Below are positions 13,279-24,554 of a stretch of 64,000 nt of DNA, piece by piece. The notes beneath the pieces are model-generated. The model was given only the letters and a program-made list of their open reading frames with translations, had not been told where the DNA came from and ran no database searches. This stretch comes from Solea solea (taxonomy: Eukaryota; Chordata; Actinopteri; Pleuronectiformes; Soleidae): assembly GCF_958295425.1 (NCBI RefSeq), contig NC_081151.1:16967659-17031658 (forward strand), read 5' to 3'. The number at the start of each line of letters is the position of its first letter. Positions within the stretch are counted from its first letter, which is position 1. The position numbers were made by a program, and so were the translations under genes.

Positions 13279-14198
13279 ATCAAAGCGTCACAGAGCTGCT
13301 GACATGGCTGCAGACACTCTGCCTTGTTTCAACTCTCAAACATTGGTACAGAACAGGCACCGAGTGCAGGACAACAAGAAGAAAGAAAGAAAAAAAAACA
13401 GCAACGTCAAACAAAGGGAGGCTTTAACTGGCCCTCGTTCATCCTACTCTAAATTCCCGCAGGGCGAGCATCTCAGGCAGCCGGGGGACAAAAGAGCGAG
13501 TGTCTCACTGCTGTTCAAAGCCCCATCTCAGCACTCTTGTCCTCCAACAGGCCCAAATATGACGGCCTACTGCGTCCAGCTGCCTCTCCAGGGCCCGTTC
13601 AATCCTGGCTCTGTCTCGGAGGTTGGCCGCGCCTCCTGCAGCACTTATCCTCACGCCTGTGGGCCGATGTGCAGAAATGCAACCGATGCCCACTTCAGAC
13701 ATACCAAGACGAGACAGCTCCACGCCTCTTGCTCTGGTACAGTAGAGCACGAGCAGCGGGACTGAATCCGACAAGCGCCTCTTAGAAGACACGAGCGTGG
13801 TGTCCTCACCCCGAGTGATGGCATTATCGAGTATTTAAATGACTTCTCAAAACTCCACATATTCAAACACACACGCAGCAGGATTCAGTGTGTCACATGG
13901 GCCCACGTGATCACATGACCTCTAGTTAGCTGCCACACAGGTTAATAGCCCCAGTGACTCTGGCTATTATCATGCTGAGTTAAAAGTCTGTTCAAATGAT
14001 CTCCGTTTGCCCTTTAAATATCAATATTTGATTTTTAATAAAAGGAAATCCCTCATACGTTATATAACATTTCCAATGGAGTCTCCGGGGGGGTTATTGC
14101 ACTCTCGTAGCCAGGACAGGGGCTCTCTTAGGCGGATACAATTCTAACATGGGCCCCTTGACTCCCTGAAGCTCCACTCAGCTCCAGTGAGCTATGCA

Positions 14199-14552
14199 CA
14201 GTATATACATATATACACATATATGCATATATGTATGTATATATGTATATACATACATATATGTATGTATATATGTATATACACATATATGTATATATAT
14301 ATGTATATACACATATATATGTATGTATATATGTATATACACATATATGTATATATATATGTATATACACATATATGTATATACATACATATATGTATGT
14401 ATATATGTATATACACATATGTATATATGTATATATATACATATATGTGTGTATATATGTATATATACATACATATATACACACATATATACAGTATATA
14501 TGTATGTATATATACATACATATATACACACATATATACAGTATATATACTG
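14199..14552. repeat. compound alternating TA/TG/CA microsatellite
   Basis: About 350 bp of strictly alternating purine–pyrimidine sequence built from ATATATAC, ATGTATGT and ACACATAT blocks. It is open in several frames on both strands, giving only YIYIC-type repeats, which are artefacts. Confidence 0.95.
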
Positions 14553-15539
14553 ATGAAAAACACACACACACACAAACTCTCACACTAGAGCAGGCCTTGG
14601 TGTTTCCCCTCAGCACTTCATATCCTGGCTTAATATTACCATAGCCTCATAAACACGCCGTGCTGCCTCATTAAAAAAAAGAGAGTACATAGCAACATTA
14701 GCATTTCACCAGCAGGCCGCTTATCTTTTGCTAAAGCGACCACAGGTTCATCTGAGTCTGAATCACCTCGATTACCAAACCACAGGCAGCTGTCGTTCAA
14801 ACCACGTCTAAATTAGCTCCCTCCCATGATAGGTGATAATTAAGCATCTCGTTGTGGAGTGGCACGTGTCCCGACGTGACGCGGGGGAAACGTGAGATCA
14901 CTGCCAAGGCAGCACTTCTATAAGCCTTGCAGCCTAATAGCAGAGACTGGGTTTATAGAGACGTGAAGAAAATTACAGGAGAAATAGACAAAAAAAAATT
15001 GCCAGAAGAACACTGTTCACATTAAAATGCAGCCAAGTCCCTTATGACATGCTGTAGCCTTTGCTGAGTTACAGCAGCAATGAACCCACTCGGTAATCAG
15101 CTACCAGGAACACAGGGAGACTGGAAGCATGTTACGAGCCTACTACGCTTTACGCCTGCAATTTAATTTCCCATATGAAATGAAAAAAAAGAAAACTGCA
15201 TGTGAGACATATTTGGGAAAAAGGCTGTAAATTTAGCCTGGACCAACTGTCAGAGGACCTGCTCAGTCAAGATTTAACTTCATCTTCACATCATTTCATA
15301 CCAGTGTCATTAGATACTCAACTACAGTTATTATAACTTTTACACCTCATTAAGACTCATCCGGTGTGTGGGATCTGTGTATTTTGAGATACACATATCT
15401 CCTCCAGATTGATTGATTGATTAATTGAGTGATTGATTGATCGTTTGTCTACTGTCTGAGTAGTAAACCGGTGCAGTCTTTTGACCAGGTCTCCCTAATA
15501 AGAGATCTCAATCTTTACGGACTTCTTGGTGAAATAAAG

Positions 15540-15765
15540 GCAAAATAAAAACAAAAACACATTAATATTTTCCTGATTTCTCTGGTGCACATAAAACAAA
15601 GAAATCCTTAGAACGGAATAGTTCTGGTTTGTGGACATTCAATTTCATTTCCAGGTTTGGTCAACAATTATTCAACATTTTACGGAACAAACAAGTACTA
15701 AATTAACCAAGAGAATAATCAACAGATTGACTGATGATGAAAATAATCATTAGTTGCCGCCCTAG
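15540..15765. mobile_element. hAT-like MITE fragment (GGGCTGCAAC family, right part)
   Basis: The phrases CATTTCCAGGTTTGGTC and GATGAAAATAATCATTAG, ending TTGCCGCCCTAG, match the right half of the family also seen at 37,540–37,880 and 51,370–51,943. The left half is missing or unrecognisable. Confidence 0.55.
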
Positions 15766-15944
15766 TTCAGATATAAGTCTTTATAATTTTTAATCAGACT
15801 TTTTTTTAGACAGGAGGGGAGTTCCATTTTGAATGGGGAGGCTGTAAGATATATTCTAGTCAACATTCATGTTTTTGTTGTCATATTTCTTCAGTGTTTA
15901 TAATGATAATATAAATAATTATATGTATTATATAGAGAGATGTA

Positions 15945-16310
15945 CTGTATAGTAAGTAGAACTACTTCACTACTGTAATTAAGTACTAAAATGCTAAGTA
16001 GCTAGCTAGCCGCGGTTCCTGACATGCTGCGGCGTTCTCTTAGCAGCTAGCTAACGTTAACTAGCTGGCTATCATAAAGCCTATGTCACGCTGGATGGTG
16101 TTTTTGACCCATATTTTTGTGCCGCCTAATCATTACATAACACAATACTTCTACTTTTACGTTCAGTACTTGAGTCGTACATTTTAAAATAAACGACTTG
16201 CAATACTTGAGTACAAAAAATGTTGAATACTTCAGTGCTTCCACTTAAGTGTGGTGCTTAGAGAATACTTCAACTTCTTGTACTTTTACTCAAGTCTTGG
16301 TTTATACGTC
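15945..16310 (-). repeat. dispersed repeat, copy B of an inverted pair
   Basis: The reverse complement carries, in order, ACTCAAGTACTGAACG, TTAACGTTAGCTAGCTGC and CATGTCAGGAACCGCGG, aligning with copy A at 5,225–5,495. Copy B also keeps an additional ACTTGAGTAAAAGTACAAG end. Confidence 0.8.
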
Positions 16311-16474
16311 TCTGATTATATATAATTCATCATGCCACCATCACAGCATATATTTGTGTGTTTAGGAATGTATCTAACACCCTGAAAGGGCGACCTCCTC
16401 TTTGTTACGGGTGGGTGACTTGATTGTACTTTGTATAATCTGATACCACGGATTTGTACATTAAAAAAGGAAAA

Positions 16475-16689
16475 AACATTAATGATTTTAACCCTTAAAA
16501 CTGCCATGTTTTTGTCATGATGCATCAAAATATAGTAATTTGAACAGGTTTCAATGAGCACATTTTTGTGCGTAGGTGTGTTAGTGTGAGTATTTCAGTC
16601 AACATTGTTTACAATAGACTGAAAATAAAAAATACACAAAAATGCACAACCTGGCATAATTTTTTAACAATATGCATGAATAAAGGATA
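16475..16689 (+). repeat. long direct repeat, copy 1
   Basis: About 215 bp, starting AAACATTAATGATTTTAACC and ending GCATGAATAAAGGATA. It is repeated in the same orientation at 19,296–19,514 with only a handful of differences. No terminal inverted repeats or poly-A tail are obvious. Confidence 0.9.
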
Positions 16690-17797
16690 AATGTGAAAGA
16701 TAGAAAAAAGAAAACCATCCTCTAATGTGGATAGCTCATTTTAGTCGGACTCATTAGTAGGTTAAAAGGCCTGAAGTGAGATGTTTTAATGGAAAACTAA
16801 ATTTAGGGTAAAAGTTAAGTGTAGATAAGCTTAAATCTGCAAATATGTTCTGGGAGGTTTCTGCTCTGTGACTGTTTTAATTAATAATGATTTTTTTTAA
16901 AAAGGAAGCGAGCAGGTCGCTCTGCCGTAAAACATGGTTGCCCTTTAAAGACAGGCAGCGGTCAGCGGTGTTGCTGCGTCTCCAGAGGCTTGTAATCGCC
17001 GGATGAAGCGGCTGATTTGATGACTGGTTAACAAGGCGACGTTCTCCCGTCCTCAGTGACAGACAGCCGGTCAATAATGAGCTGCAAATGAAGCCTTCAC
17101 TCAGACAAAGTCACTGCGAAGTGCCGCAAACACGCGGTCGACACAGGAAAGCACTTTCACTGGGATTAAACCTGGGACCTTTTTAATTACGGGAACATTT
17201 TTTTATCCACTCTGTCCCATTCTGCGGACATTATGATATTCCTGGAAATGAATTAATCTCATTTCAGCTAAAAGCCATGCAATGTAATACCCACCGGTGG
17301 TATTAATTTAAGAGGATAAGGTACGACAGAGTATTGGGGCCAAACTACAGAAAACATTTCTTAATCTTCCCAGAATAAATTTGTGATATTATGAGAATAA
17401 AGTCATAATTATTATTCAAGCAAAATCTCAGCTGCACGGGCGTCGGGATGAGGATCGCGGAGCATTTTGTGACGTTACATTATGGTTTGGTACTTGATCT
17501 TTTTGTCACATCAGCACCACATTATCATCAACATCAGGACTTTGAAAAGCTTGTGAAAGAAATCGAGTTTGTTTGGAAGAAAGAAAAACACAGACTTGGA
17601 GGAAATCGTCTTTTTTCTGGAGGAGGAAATGGCCGGTATTGGTCGACTGTAAGGCTACAGCTGGTTACATCAGCATTCTGTTGCTATTAATAATAATATA
17701 TTTAGTTCAATCATGATAAAAATGACTTTATTTCTTGTAAGACTATGACTTTTTCTCATAAAATGATGACTATTGTTTGATTTTAATCGTACTAAAA

Positions 17798-17800
<3 letters not shown>

Positions 17801-17830
<30 letters not shown>
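17801..17830. repeat. (AT)n microsatellite
   Basis: A perfect alternating AT run of about 30 bp. Confidence 0.95.
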
Positions 17831-17834
<4 letters not shown>

Positions 17835-18844
17835 GTAGAATCCAAACGTGTCACAAGAAATTCAGAAGCATCCGACGTGTATGTCTGAGCTGGGGCAATT
17901 TCACCAACAACCCAACGCTGCACCTCAGGAAAGATGCACAGCGATAACACAACAGCGCAGTCGTCTATATGGAGATGGAAACTCATTCAAAACAGACATT
18001 ATATATGCAATAAAGCAAGAGTGTATGAGCCACGGCTGCGATTCACGGTCACTTTCAAAACAGGAAACGTTAAATCACATATTTGTGGGGGTTGCTTCAT
18101 GCAACTTCCAAGGGCAGGACATTGTTTTTCTGATTTACTGTCTGGATTTTGTCCATATTCCCGCAAAATATCTACATTTTGATAGGGTTTGGAGCGAGTG
18201 TAGCTGGAGTTACATTTGTTCTGTTAAACTAATATTCTCAAGATCACAAATGAGCTGCAAATACAAAGTTCAAGTTGTGTTCATTCCAGCTCATTTGGGA
18301 TTGCCTCCATTTAATATCATGTAAAATAATGATCATTTACATATTGCTTTTGATGTAAAAACAAATCAGAGAACATCACGTTCACCTCTGGGAAGCTGTA
18401 GGAGACATTTCGCTGAACATTTTAAAGACTAAACAATCCATATTTTCATCAATAATTAAAACGATTGATCGTTGCAGCTCTTTCATCGATGTAACTGACA
18501 GCTTCTGGGTTAAGTGGACCAGGTCTTAACCAGGAGTCTACGAATAAAATTGAATCTACAGAGCTGAATCAGGGTTTGGCACTGATGACGCGCCCTGTCT
18601 GAGTCTCTGGAGGTCACCAGAGCTGAATGGTCTCCATGGTGCAGCCTGGCACACACAGTGATCTGGTATTAATGCTGGTTATCCATCATGACAACTGGGC
18701 GGGTGATGATGATGCTGAGCATTCACAGCTTTCAGCACAAGCTACACCTGCAGAGTAAAGGCCCGAGGACTGTTTCACAAAACCTAGATAGTGAGTTAAG
18801 CTGGGATCTTCCACTAATCCTGGTTTAAATGGGCCTTAGCTGTA

Positions 18845-19260
18845 AGTACGTAAAGTTTATTTATTTATATAGCACCTTTTATAAGTGCTTTACAATAAAA
18901 TAAATATTAAAAGAGACAACGGATAAAAACATAATTCACATTCAAGGCCATAAAAAGGCTTCGAAGAGTCTTTAGCTGCTTTTTAAATGAATCCACACAC
19001 AAGTAGTAAGAAATAGAGGCAGCCACTGCCTGAAAGGCTCAATCCCCTCTACTCCTAAAGTTTGTTTTGGGAACAACTAACAGCCTCTCAGGGTGTGGGG
19101 TAGGTGTGTGAGGTAGGATCAGGTCAGAGGTGTAAGAGGGAGTTTGTCCATAAAGCTCTAAAAGTAGGGACCAGGATTTTAAAATGTCCTCTAAAATGAA
19201 TGGGTAGCCAGTGGAGTGAACTCCTAATCCTGGCCTGGCCTGAGTAAAGTATACACTGAT
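18845..19260. repeat. dispersed repeat with 'TTTATTTATATAGCACCTTT' end
   Basis: The opening TTTATTTATATAGCACCTTT and the later phrase GGGTAGCCAGTGGAGTGAA are typical of a widespread fish repeat. A shorter relative of the first phrase (TATTTATAAAGCACTTTAAA) is at about 11,325. I infer a retroelement remnant; the class is unresolved. Confidence 0.5.
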
Positions 19261-19295
19261 CATAAAAATCTATCATCATCCTCATCATACATATC

Positions 19296-19514
19296 AAACA
19301 TTAATGATTTTAACCCTTAAAACTGCCGTGTTTTTGTCATGATGCATCAAAATATAGTGATTTGAACGGGTTTCAATGAGCACATTTTTGTGCGTAGGTG
19401 TGTTAGTGTGAGTATTTCAGTCAACATTGTTTACAATAGACTGAAAATAAAAAATATACACAAAAATGCACAACCTGGCATCATTTTTTTAACAATATGC
19501 ATGAATAAAGGATA
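19296..19514 (+). repeat. long direct repeat, copy 2
   Basis: Second copy of the 215-bp segment at 16,475–16,689, with single-base differences such as CTGCCGTG for CTGCCATG. The sequence diverges at both edges immediately outside the repeat. Confidence 0.9.
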
Positions 19515-19629
19515 TAATATTCTAGAAATTAAAAGGCAAAAGCACAAAAATGTGTCTCGGTGTGTTAAAGAGTTTAACGGGGCACCTCAAGATGGTGGCT
19601 ACCCTAAAGAAAACCCCTTACTTTAAGCA

Positions 19630-20085
19630 TATAAAAAAAAGCTTTTTCTAAGGCTCCAAAAACCAAAGATTACTTTAAAGCAATTATACACTTATAAAAA
19701 ACAAACTTATGGGTACTTCTCATTACCGTAACTCCTCAGACCATTTGTTTTATCTAGAAAATTAAAAAAAACTATGGACTGGCAATCTGTCCAGGTTGTG
19801 ACCCCGCCTTTCACCCTATGTAAGCACCTCACGTGACCCTCGACCCTCATGTGGAGGATAAAGCGATAGAAGACGGATGGGTGGATACGAGAAAGCGGAG
19901 AAATAGAGCGTTGCGCCCATATACTTGTCATTACGGTAGACTTCGGGACTTCCGCGGAATGACCGTCCAATCAGACAAGATTCAACAGCGCGTTTGTCTG
20001 TGACGTGACGTCAGCTTCTCACTATACGGTTGAATAACACCCCCCCCCCCCCCCCCAAGTGTTACACACTGCACCTTTAAATCAT
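19630..20085. mobile_element. AAAGGTCCAGTGTGTA-family MITE with nested repeat
   Basis: The right end reads TGTTACACACTGCACCTTTAA, and the body near 19,650–19,690 matches 8,790–8,835. It is interrupted at about 19,745–19,893 by a reversed copy of the CCATCC-type repeat: GTGACCCCGCCTTTCACCC and CATGTGGAGGATAAAGCG are visible. Its left end is unclear. A poly-C run lies near the right end. Confidence 0.55.
20040..20056. repeat. poly-C run
   Basis: Seventeen consecutive C residues. Length is prone to sequencing error. Confidence 0.95.
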
Positions 20086-20554
20086 ATTTCTTAGTGTGAA
20101 GTCAGCAGGCTGTCTACATGCATTGAGTTCCTGCCATGTGATTGGCTGTTTAGATCTTTCTAAAGACAGGTGTACCTATTAAAGTGGCGGGATAAACTGA
20201 TCAGACTAGTTCAAGTATGGCTTGCTCTGTAATCCCGAATTTTTTTTGGTGTATTTATGACTTGTTTGTGTCTCCAGCTCCAGCGTGTTTAATTTCGCAG
20301 AACATGAACAAGAGTGAGTGCAGAGGTTTGTTTGGGTGGATGAGCTTCACAAAGTCTGCAGAGGCAGCAGCAAGGCCTCGCACGGTGGGCATGAAGGTAC
20401 AAGCTCTGTGGTGCAGCTGTAACATTACAGCACTAGTAATAAATGACTGTGCAGGCTGGTGCATTATGAAAAAAAAAAAAACACCTGCTTCAAAGTTTAA
20501 AGCCACAGAGGGAAGAAGATGCTGGTGCTGCTGCCCGTGTTTGCAGGGACTCAC

Positions 20555-20673
20555 CTCGGGATGCAGTTCGGGGACGATCCGTCAATCTCCCACGTTGCAA
20601 ACAGGTTCATGGGCACCGGTCTGTTGAGAGCCCCGCTGCCGGGGAAGCTCAGCCGGCCACTTCTCTCCGCCAT
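20555..20673 (-). CDS. pacs2: PACS2, first coding exon (partial gene)
   Basis: PACS2 (phosphofurin acidic cluster sorting protein 2) is a cytosolic sorting adaptor. It traffics acidic-cluster cargo and supports ER–mitochondria contacts. The minus-strand exon encodes 40 residues from [10 protein letters not shown] to CIPR, including [16 protein letters not shown], which I recognise as the start of the PACS furin-binding region. It has the short N-terminus of PACS2, not the long low-complexity one of PACS1. The start ATG (20,671–20,673) sits in GCC-ATGG-type context, and the exon ends in a GTGAG donor at 20,554, splitting the codon for R40 after two bases. The remaining exons are not in the window. 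The 5' flank is GC-rich, consistent with a CpG promoter. Confidence 0.88.
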
Positions 20674-21000
20674 GGTCCGGACTGAGGGCGGGACTGTCCG
20701 ACACCGAGCGAAGCGGGCTTTGAAGACAGCAGACCGCTGCTGGTCGTCTTCAAGTGTGCGAGTGTGAGTCCGTGGAGATGAAGAGCCTTCACACGCTCAC
20801 GTCAGTGCGATGTGAAGGGCGGGAGGACGAGCTCATTTCTCCGGTCGCGTGGAGTCCGGCAGGTCGGTGTCAGCGAGTAACTGCAGTGAAACACGGACTC
20901 ACCCGCGAACGAAGCAGTGCTCGGCTTGTTGTGCCTACCACGCTGCTCCTGGTGTATGGAGGGCGATTGGTGCCACACAGGTCCCAGGAGGCGGAGTCAC
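20674..21000 (-). promoter_or_regulatory. GC-rich 5' UTR and promoter region of pacs2
   Basis: This stretch immediately upstream of the pacs2 start is much richer in GC and CpG than its surroundings and has no visible TATA box. I infer a CpG-island promoter. The transcription start is not determined. Confidence 0.5.
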
Positions 21001-23744
21001 AAGTAAAATGTGATTTAAAAAAAGTAAATAAAGTAAATGCAATATAAACAGAAAAAAAATTGACAAATTTTTATTGTCAATTTTACAGGACATACACTGC
21101 ATAGACATATAATATAAAATAAAATTAAATATAAACATAAAAAATAAAGTAAGATGTGATTAAAAAAAATGAAGTGAAAGCAATATTAACATATACGTAT
21201 ATCTATATATGTGTATATACATATATACATACCTATAATCAAAGTCAAATTTACCACATGTACAGGGCATACACTAACCCTACAGTTAAGATATATAAAA
21301 TAAATAATTAGAAAAATATGTAATAAATAAAATAACATTAGATATAAGCATTAAAAATAAAGACGTGATTAAGAAAAATATGAATATGAATTAAACACAA
21401 AAAAGTATATATAGCATATATGTTTTCTCCATGTGCCCAACTGCAGGGAACACTTACGTCTCTTCTGTGGTGACATTTTAAATAATAGTTTGCATACTCA
21501 TGTCAGCATTTTATTCATTGTGCAAAATAAATAAACATTAAAGAAATATATATATAGTAGTAGTACTAGTCGTCATATCAGGGGACTGTGGTGTGTTTGT
21601 TGACAATATTGTAAAGCCAATATCGGCATTGCTGAGAGTACACTTCTTTGACTCTTATAAAAGAACTCTGACCATTCACTCCTTCCAAAATGCACACTCA
21701 CATAAAAAAAACATAGTTAAACTGCGGTTTAAAAGCATGGTTAAAACACACTATCAATTATTGCACATCTATATAAATAAAACTGTCCTTTAACGTTCAT
21801 CTGTTCAATCCATTAATTAAGAAAAGAATCCATAGACTGTGCCTATCTCAGCTGTCATAGGGCGATAGGCGGGGTCACACCCTGGACCGGGGCCACATAT
21901 ATAGATGTTCTATGGATGCATGTTTTTGGACTGTGGGAGGAAGCCACACACACACATGCAAAGTCCATGCTTGAACCTGGGTCTTCTTGCTGCCAAGGCA
22001 AGAGTGCTAACCACTACATCAACCGTGTGGCCCAATAGATTAACTGATCATTCAAATCGATCTTTAATTGTAGCCCCCACTTTTATTTTTCATGTTATTA
22101 AATGGCACAAATTATCTGCTATAAATGGCATCATTCAGTTTCTTCAGCCGGCTTGTTACGTGGCACTAACCACCCCTCATATATTCATGGGAGGACAAAC
22201 GTCACTGACAGTCCCTGGACTCCGTGGGTGCAGGTGCAGACGGGCGGGTCCGTGGACTCAGGTTGAGACGGTTCGATTCCTGGGCTGTCACGTGGTCCAC
22301 TGCTGCACCTGCAGCACTTTCACTTGTGACGTCACAGTGGCTGCTGCTTGTAGAAGAACGCTTCAAAAAAATAGAAAAGGGGTTTATTTGAAAGTTTTTA
22401 ATGTGTTCTATTTATTTTTGTTCTGATGTTTGTTTTATTGTATTGTTGAAATGCTGCTCACGTGCCACTGAGCATTTCATCAGTCACATGAACAGCTTCC
22501 TGCTTGTGAATAAGTTGAATATTGAACATGAATCAGATATTACAGTACATTGTCCTGTTATGGCACTGTTCTTTAAGAAAACACTGCCACCATGTGGTGA
22601 ACAGTGAGATAGTTTTCAGATTTAACTTTCAGGATTAACATGAGACAATGGCTAATCTGTTATTACATTAATCCAGCCAGTTTGTCTCCAAGTATAATTT
22701 TAATAAGGACTTCAAGTGGTACTAACACACTCCCTACATTCATCAGTCAGGTTCACCTTCATGGTCCAGTCCAGGAAGTGGATTTGTTTCTCACTGTGAC
22801 TCATTTCAATAAGAGGAACGAGGATTCTTTCATAGGAAGAACCTTCACATTAAATAGTGTGTAGTCCAGCGCTTTCTGAAGTACAGGCCGTGGCCCACTA
22901 GCGGGCCTTGTAAGTATTGCATGTGAACCTCACACAGTATATTGATATGAAATGTCTTCTTTTTACCAGTTTACTTCAAACATAAACTCATTATTCTTTT
23001 TCATGTTTTTACTGATTTATTTTTGCATATTTGCTTTTTGAAATATCTTGTTTTAATTTTAAATAACTATTACTGTATTTTTTAAGTTCATTCTTTTTTT
23101 TTAACATATTGATTGGAAATCTTATTTTAACACTTTTAAATTAATAATTCTCTTCATTACTTTTATTCAAGGTTTTTTTTTCATGACATACAAAACAAAA
23201 GACAAACAATACTGGCCCAAGAAAGGAAGGGGTGGAATCTTTAACTTTATATTGATTTCTTAAAATTCTGTCCCTATGCTCTTAAAAAAGAACAAAAGTA
23301 TTAACACCTTGAATTGGCCTTAGTTTAATAAAGGAAATGCAATTTTATTGATAAGTCACTTTAGATAAGATATGGGTTTTTACTGCCACAAAAACTCTGC
23401 ACCTCGCCCTCACTGATACAACTGAGAATTTGGCCTCATATTTAAGATTATCTAATCAGATTAGTTTTACTAGTGTAACCCAAGTGCATTTACAAACTCC
23501 ACAGGAAGCAACAACTACCGTCCTTCAAAATGTGAAGACCCATGTCCAAAATCTAACTCGACCTTTAACCTCGCATTATAAAATCCCGCTTTTAAACACA
23601 TTGAAAGGTTTATGGTGCTGGAATTTGACACGTCTTACAAAAGAAAAAAAAATCTTACGGATTCAAAATCATCATTTGTGTCAGTGAGTGACTTACATTT
23701 GTGCGATCATCAAATGACAAAAACAAAAGTATGACCGACTGATT
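21000..23744. other. intergenic region between pacs2 and srsf5
   Basis: AT-rich sequence with TTTATTGTCA-type repeat tails near 21,060 and 21,240, a CCATCC-type repeat at 21,846–22,035, and short homopolymers. No open frame here resembles a known protein, and I see no RNA gene. Confidence 0.6.
21846..22035 (+). repeat. CCATCC-type dispersed repeat, 3' part
   Basis: The phrases GGGCGATAGGCGGGGTCAC and GAGTGCTAACCACTACATC follow one another as in the copies at 45,085–45,205 and 10,975–11,160. I infer a retroelement fragment. Confidence 0.6.
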
Positions 23745-24554
23745 TAAGAGTTTGTGAAACTTTTATTCAATTAAACTGCAGAGAACAATTTTAAGAGTCT
23801 CACAACCTGCACTCAAAATATAAAAAAAAAAGAGAGTTGTCATTGTCCCTTCTGGTCATAACAAAAGAAATGTAAATATGCAGCAAGTTTTATTGGTGAT
23901 AAATCAATCAACATTTCTTCTTGCCAAGAAAGACACTTGTGCTCAGAGTTATGTCACAAGCTTGTTCTGGGGATTAAGTAAATAAAAAAATGGGGTGAAA
24001 AGGGTCACTAACAAGATAGTCCTGATACAGCAGTGTTTAAAAAGAGCTAGTCAAAGTTAGATTACAACATCACTACACGAGGAAGCTGAAATTAATCACC
24101 AACTGAGATGTTGTATTTCTAATCATTACATACATTACCAGGTCAGCGAACGCACCATGTGAGAAGCAGAATCACAGTTTCACAGCGATGCCAGGAGCTC
24201 GCATTACAAAACACAGACAAACTCAACCTCAAACAACCAGGCAAAGCAGACGGGAGAGGATGGAATCAAAATACGGCCAACAGCTTCAACAGACAGCGGG
24301 TTGTCATTGTGGGTGTCATAAAAATGTGAGGAGGGGTTTCAAAGAGGGGAAAATAATATTTTCCTGAAGGAAGCACATCCAAACTAAAGAAAAAAAGGAA
24401 ATCAAAATTCATGTGGGCACATTAATATCTGAAAATCTTTTTCCAAAGAAGCCGCATAAAAGGCAGTTCCCTCCCCTTCTTTAAAACAAAAACACCATAC
24501 AGGCCTATGGTGATCCACTACCAGTCTATTTTGGGGCCAGCATGTGTATCGACC
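23745..24554 (-). other. srsf5 3' UTR with polyadenylation signal
   Basis: About 0.8 kb follows the srsf5 stop codon on the minus strand. A canonical AATAAA is at 23,762–23,767 (TTTATT on the plus strand). The cleavage site is inferred to lie about 15–20 bp further on. Confidence 0.65.

Noticed and set aside
13304..13792. 153-aa plus-strand and 95-aa minus-strand open frames
   Set aside because: They overlap on opposite strands, show no known motif, and lie in the presumed pacs2 intron. Fairly high GC makes chance open frames likely.
14128..14644. Several overlapping open frames of 119–162 aa on both strands
   Set aside because: All are YIYIC-type translations of the alternating TA/TG/CA array, which contains no stop codons in several frames.
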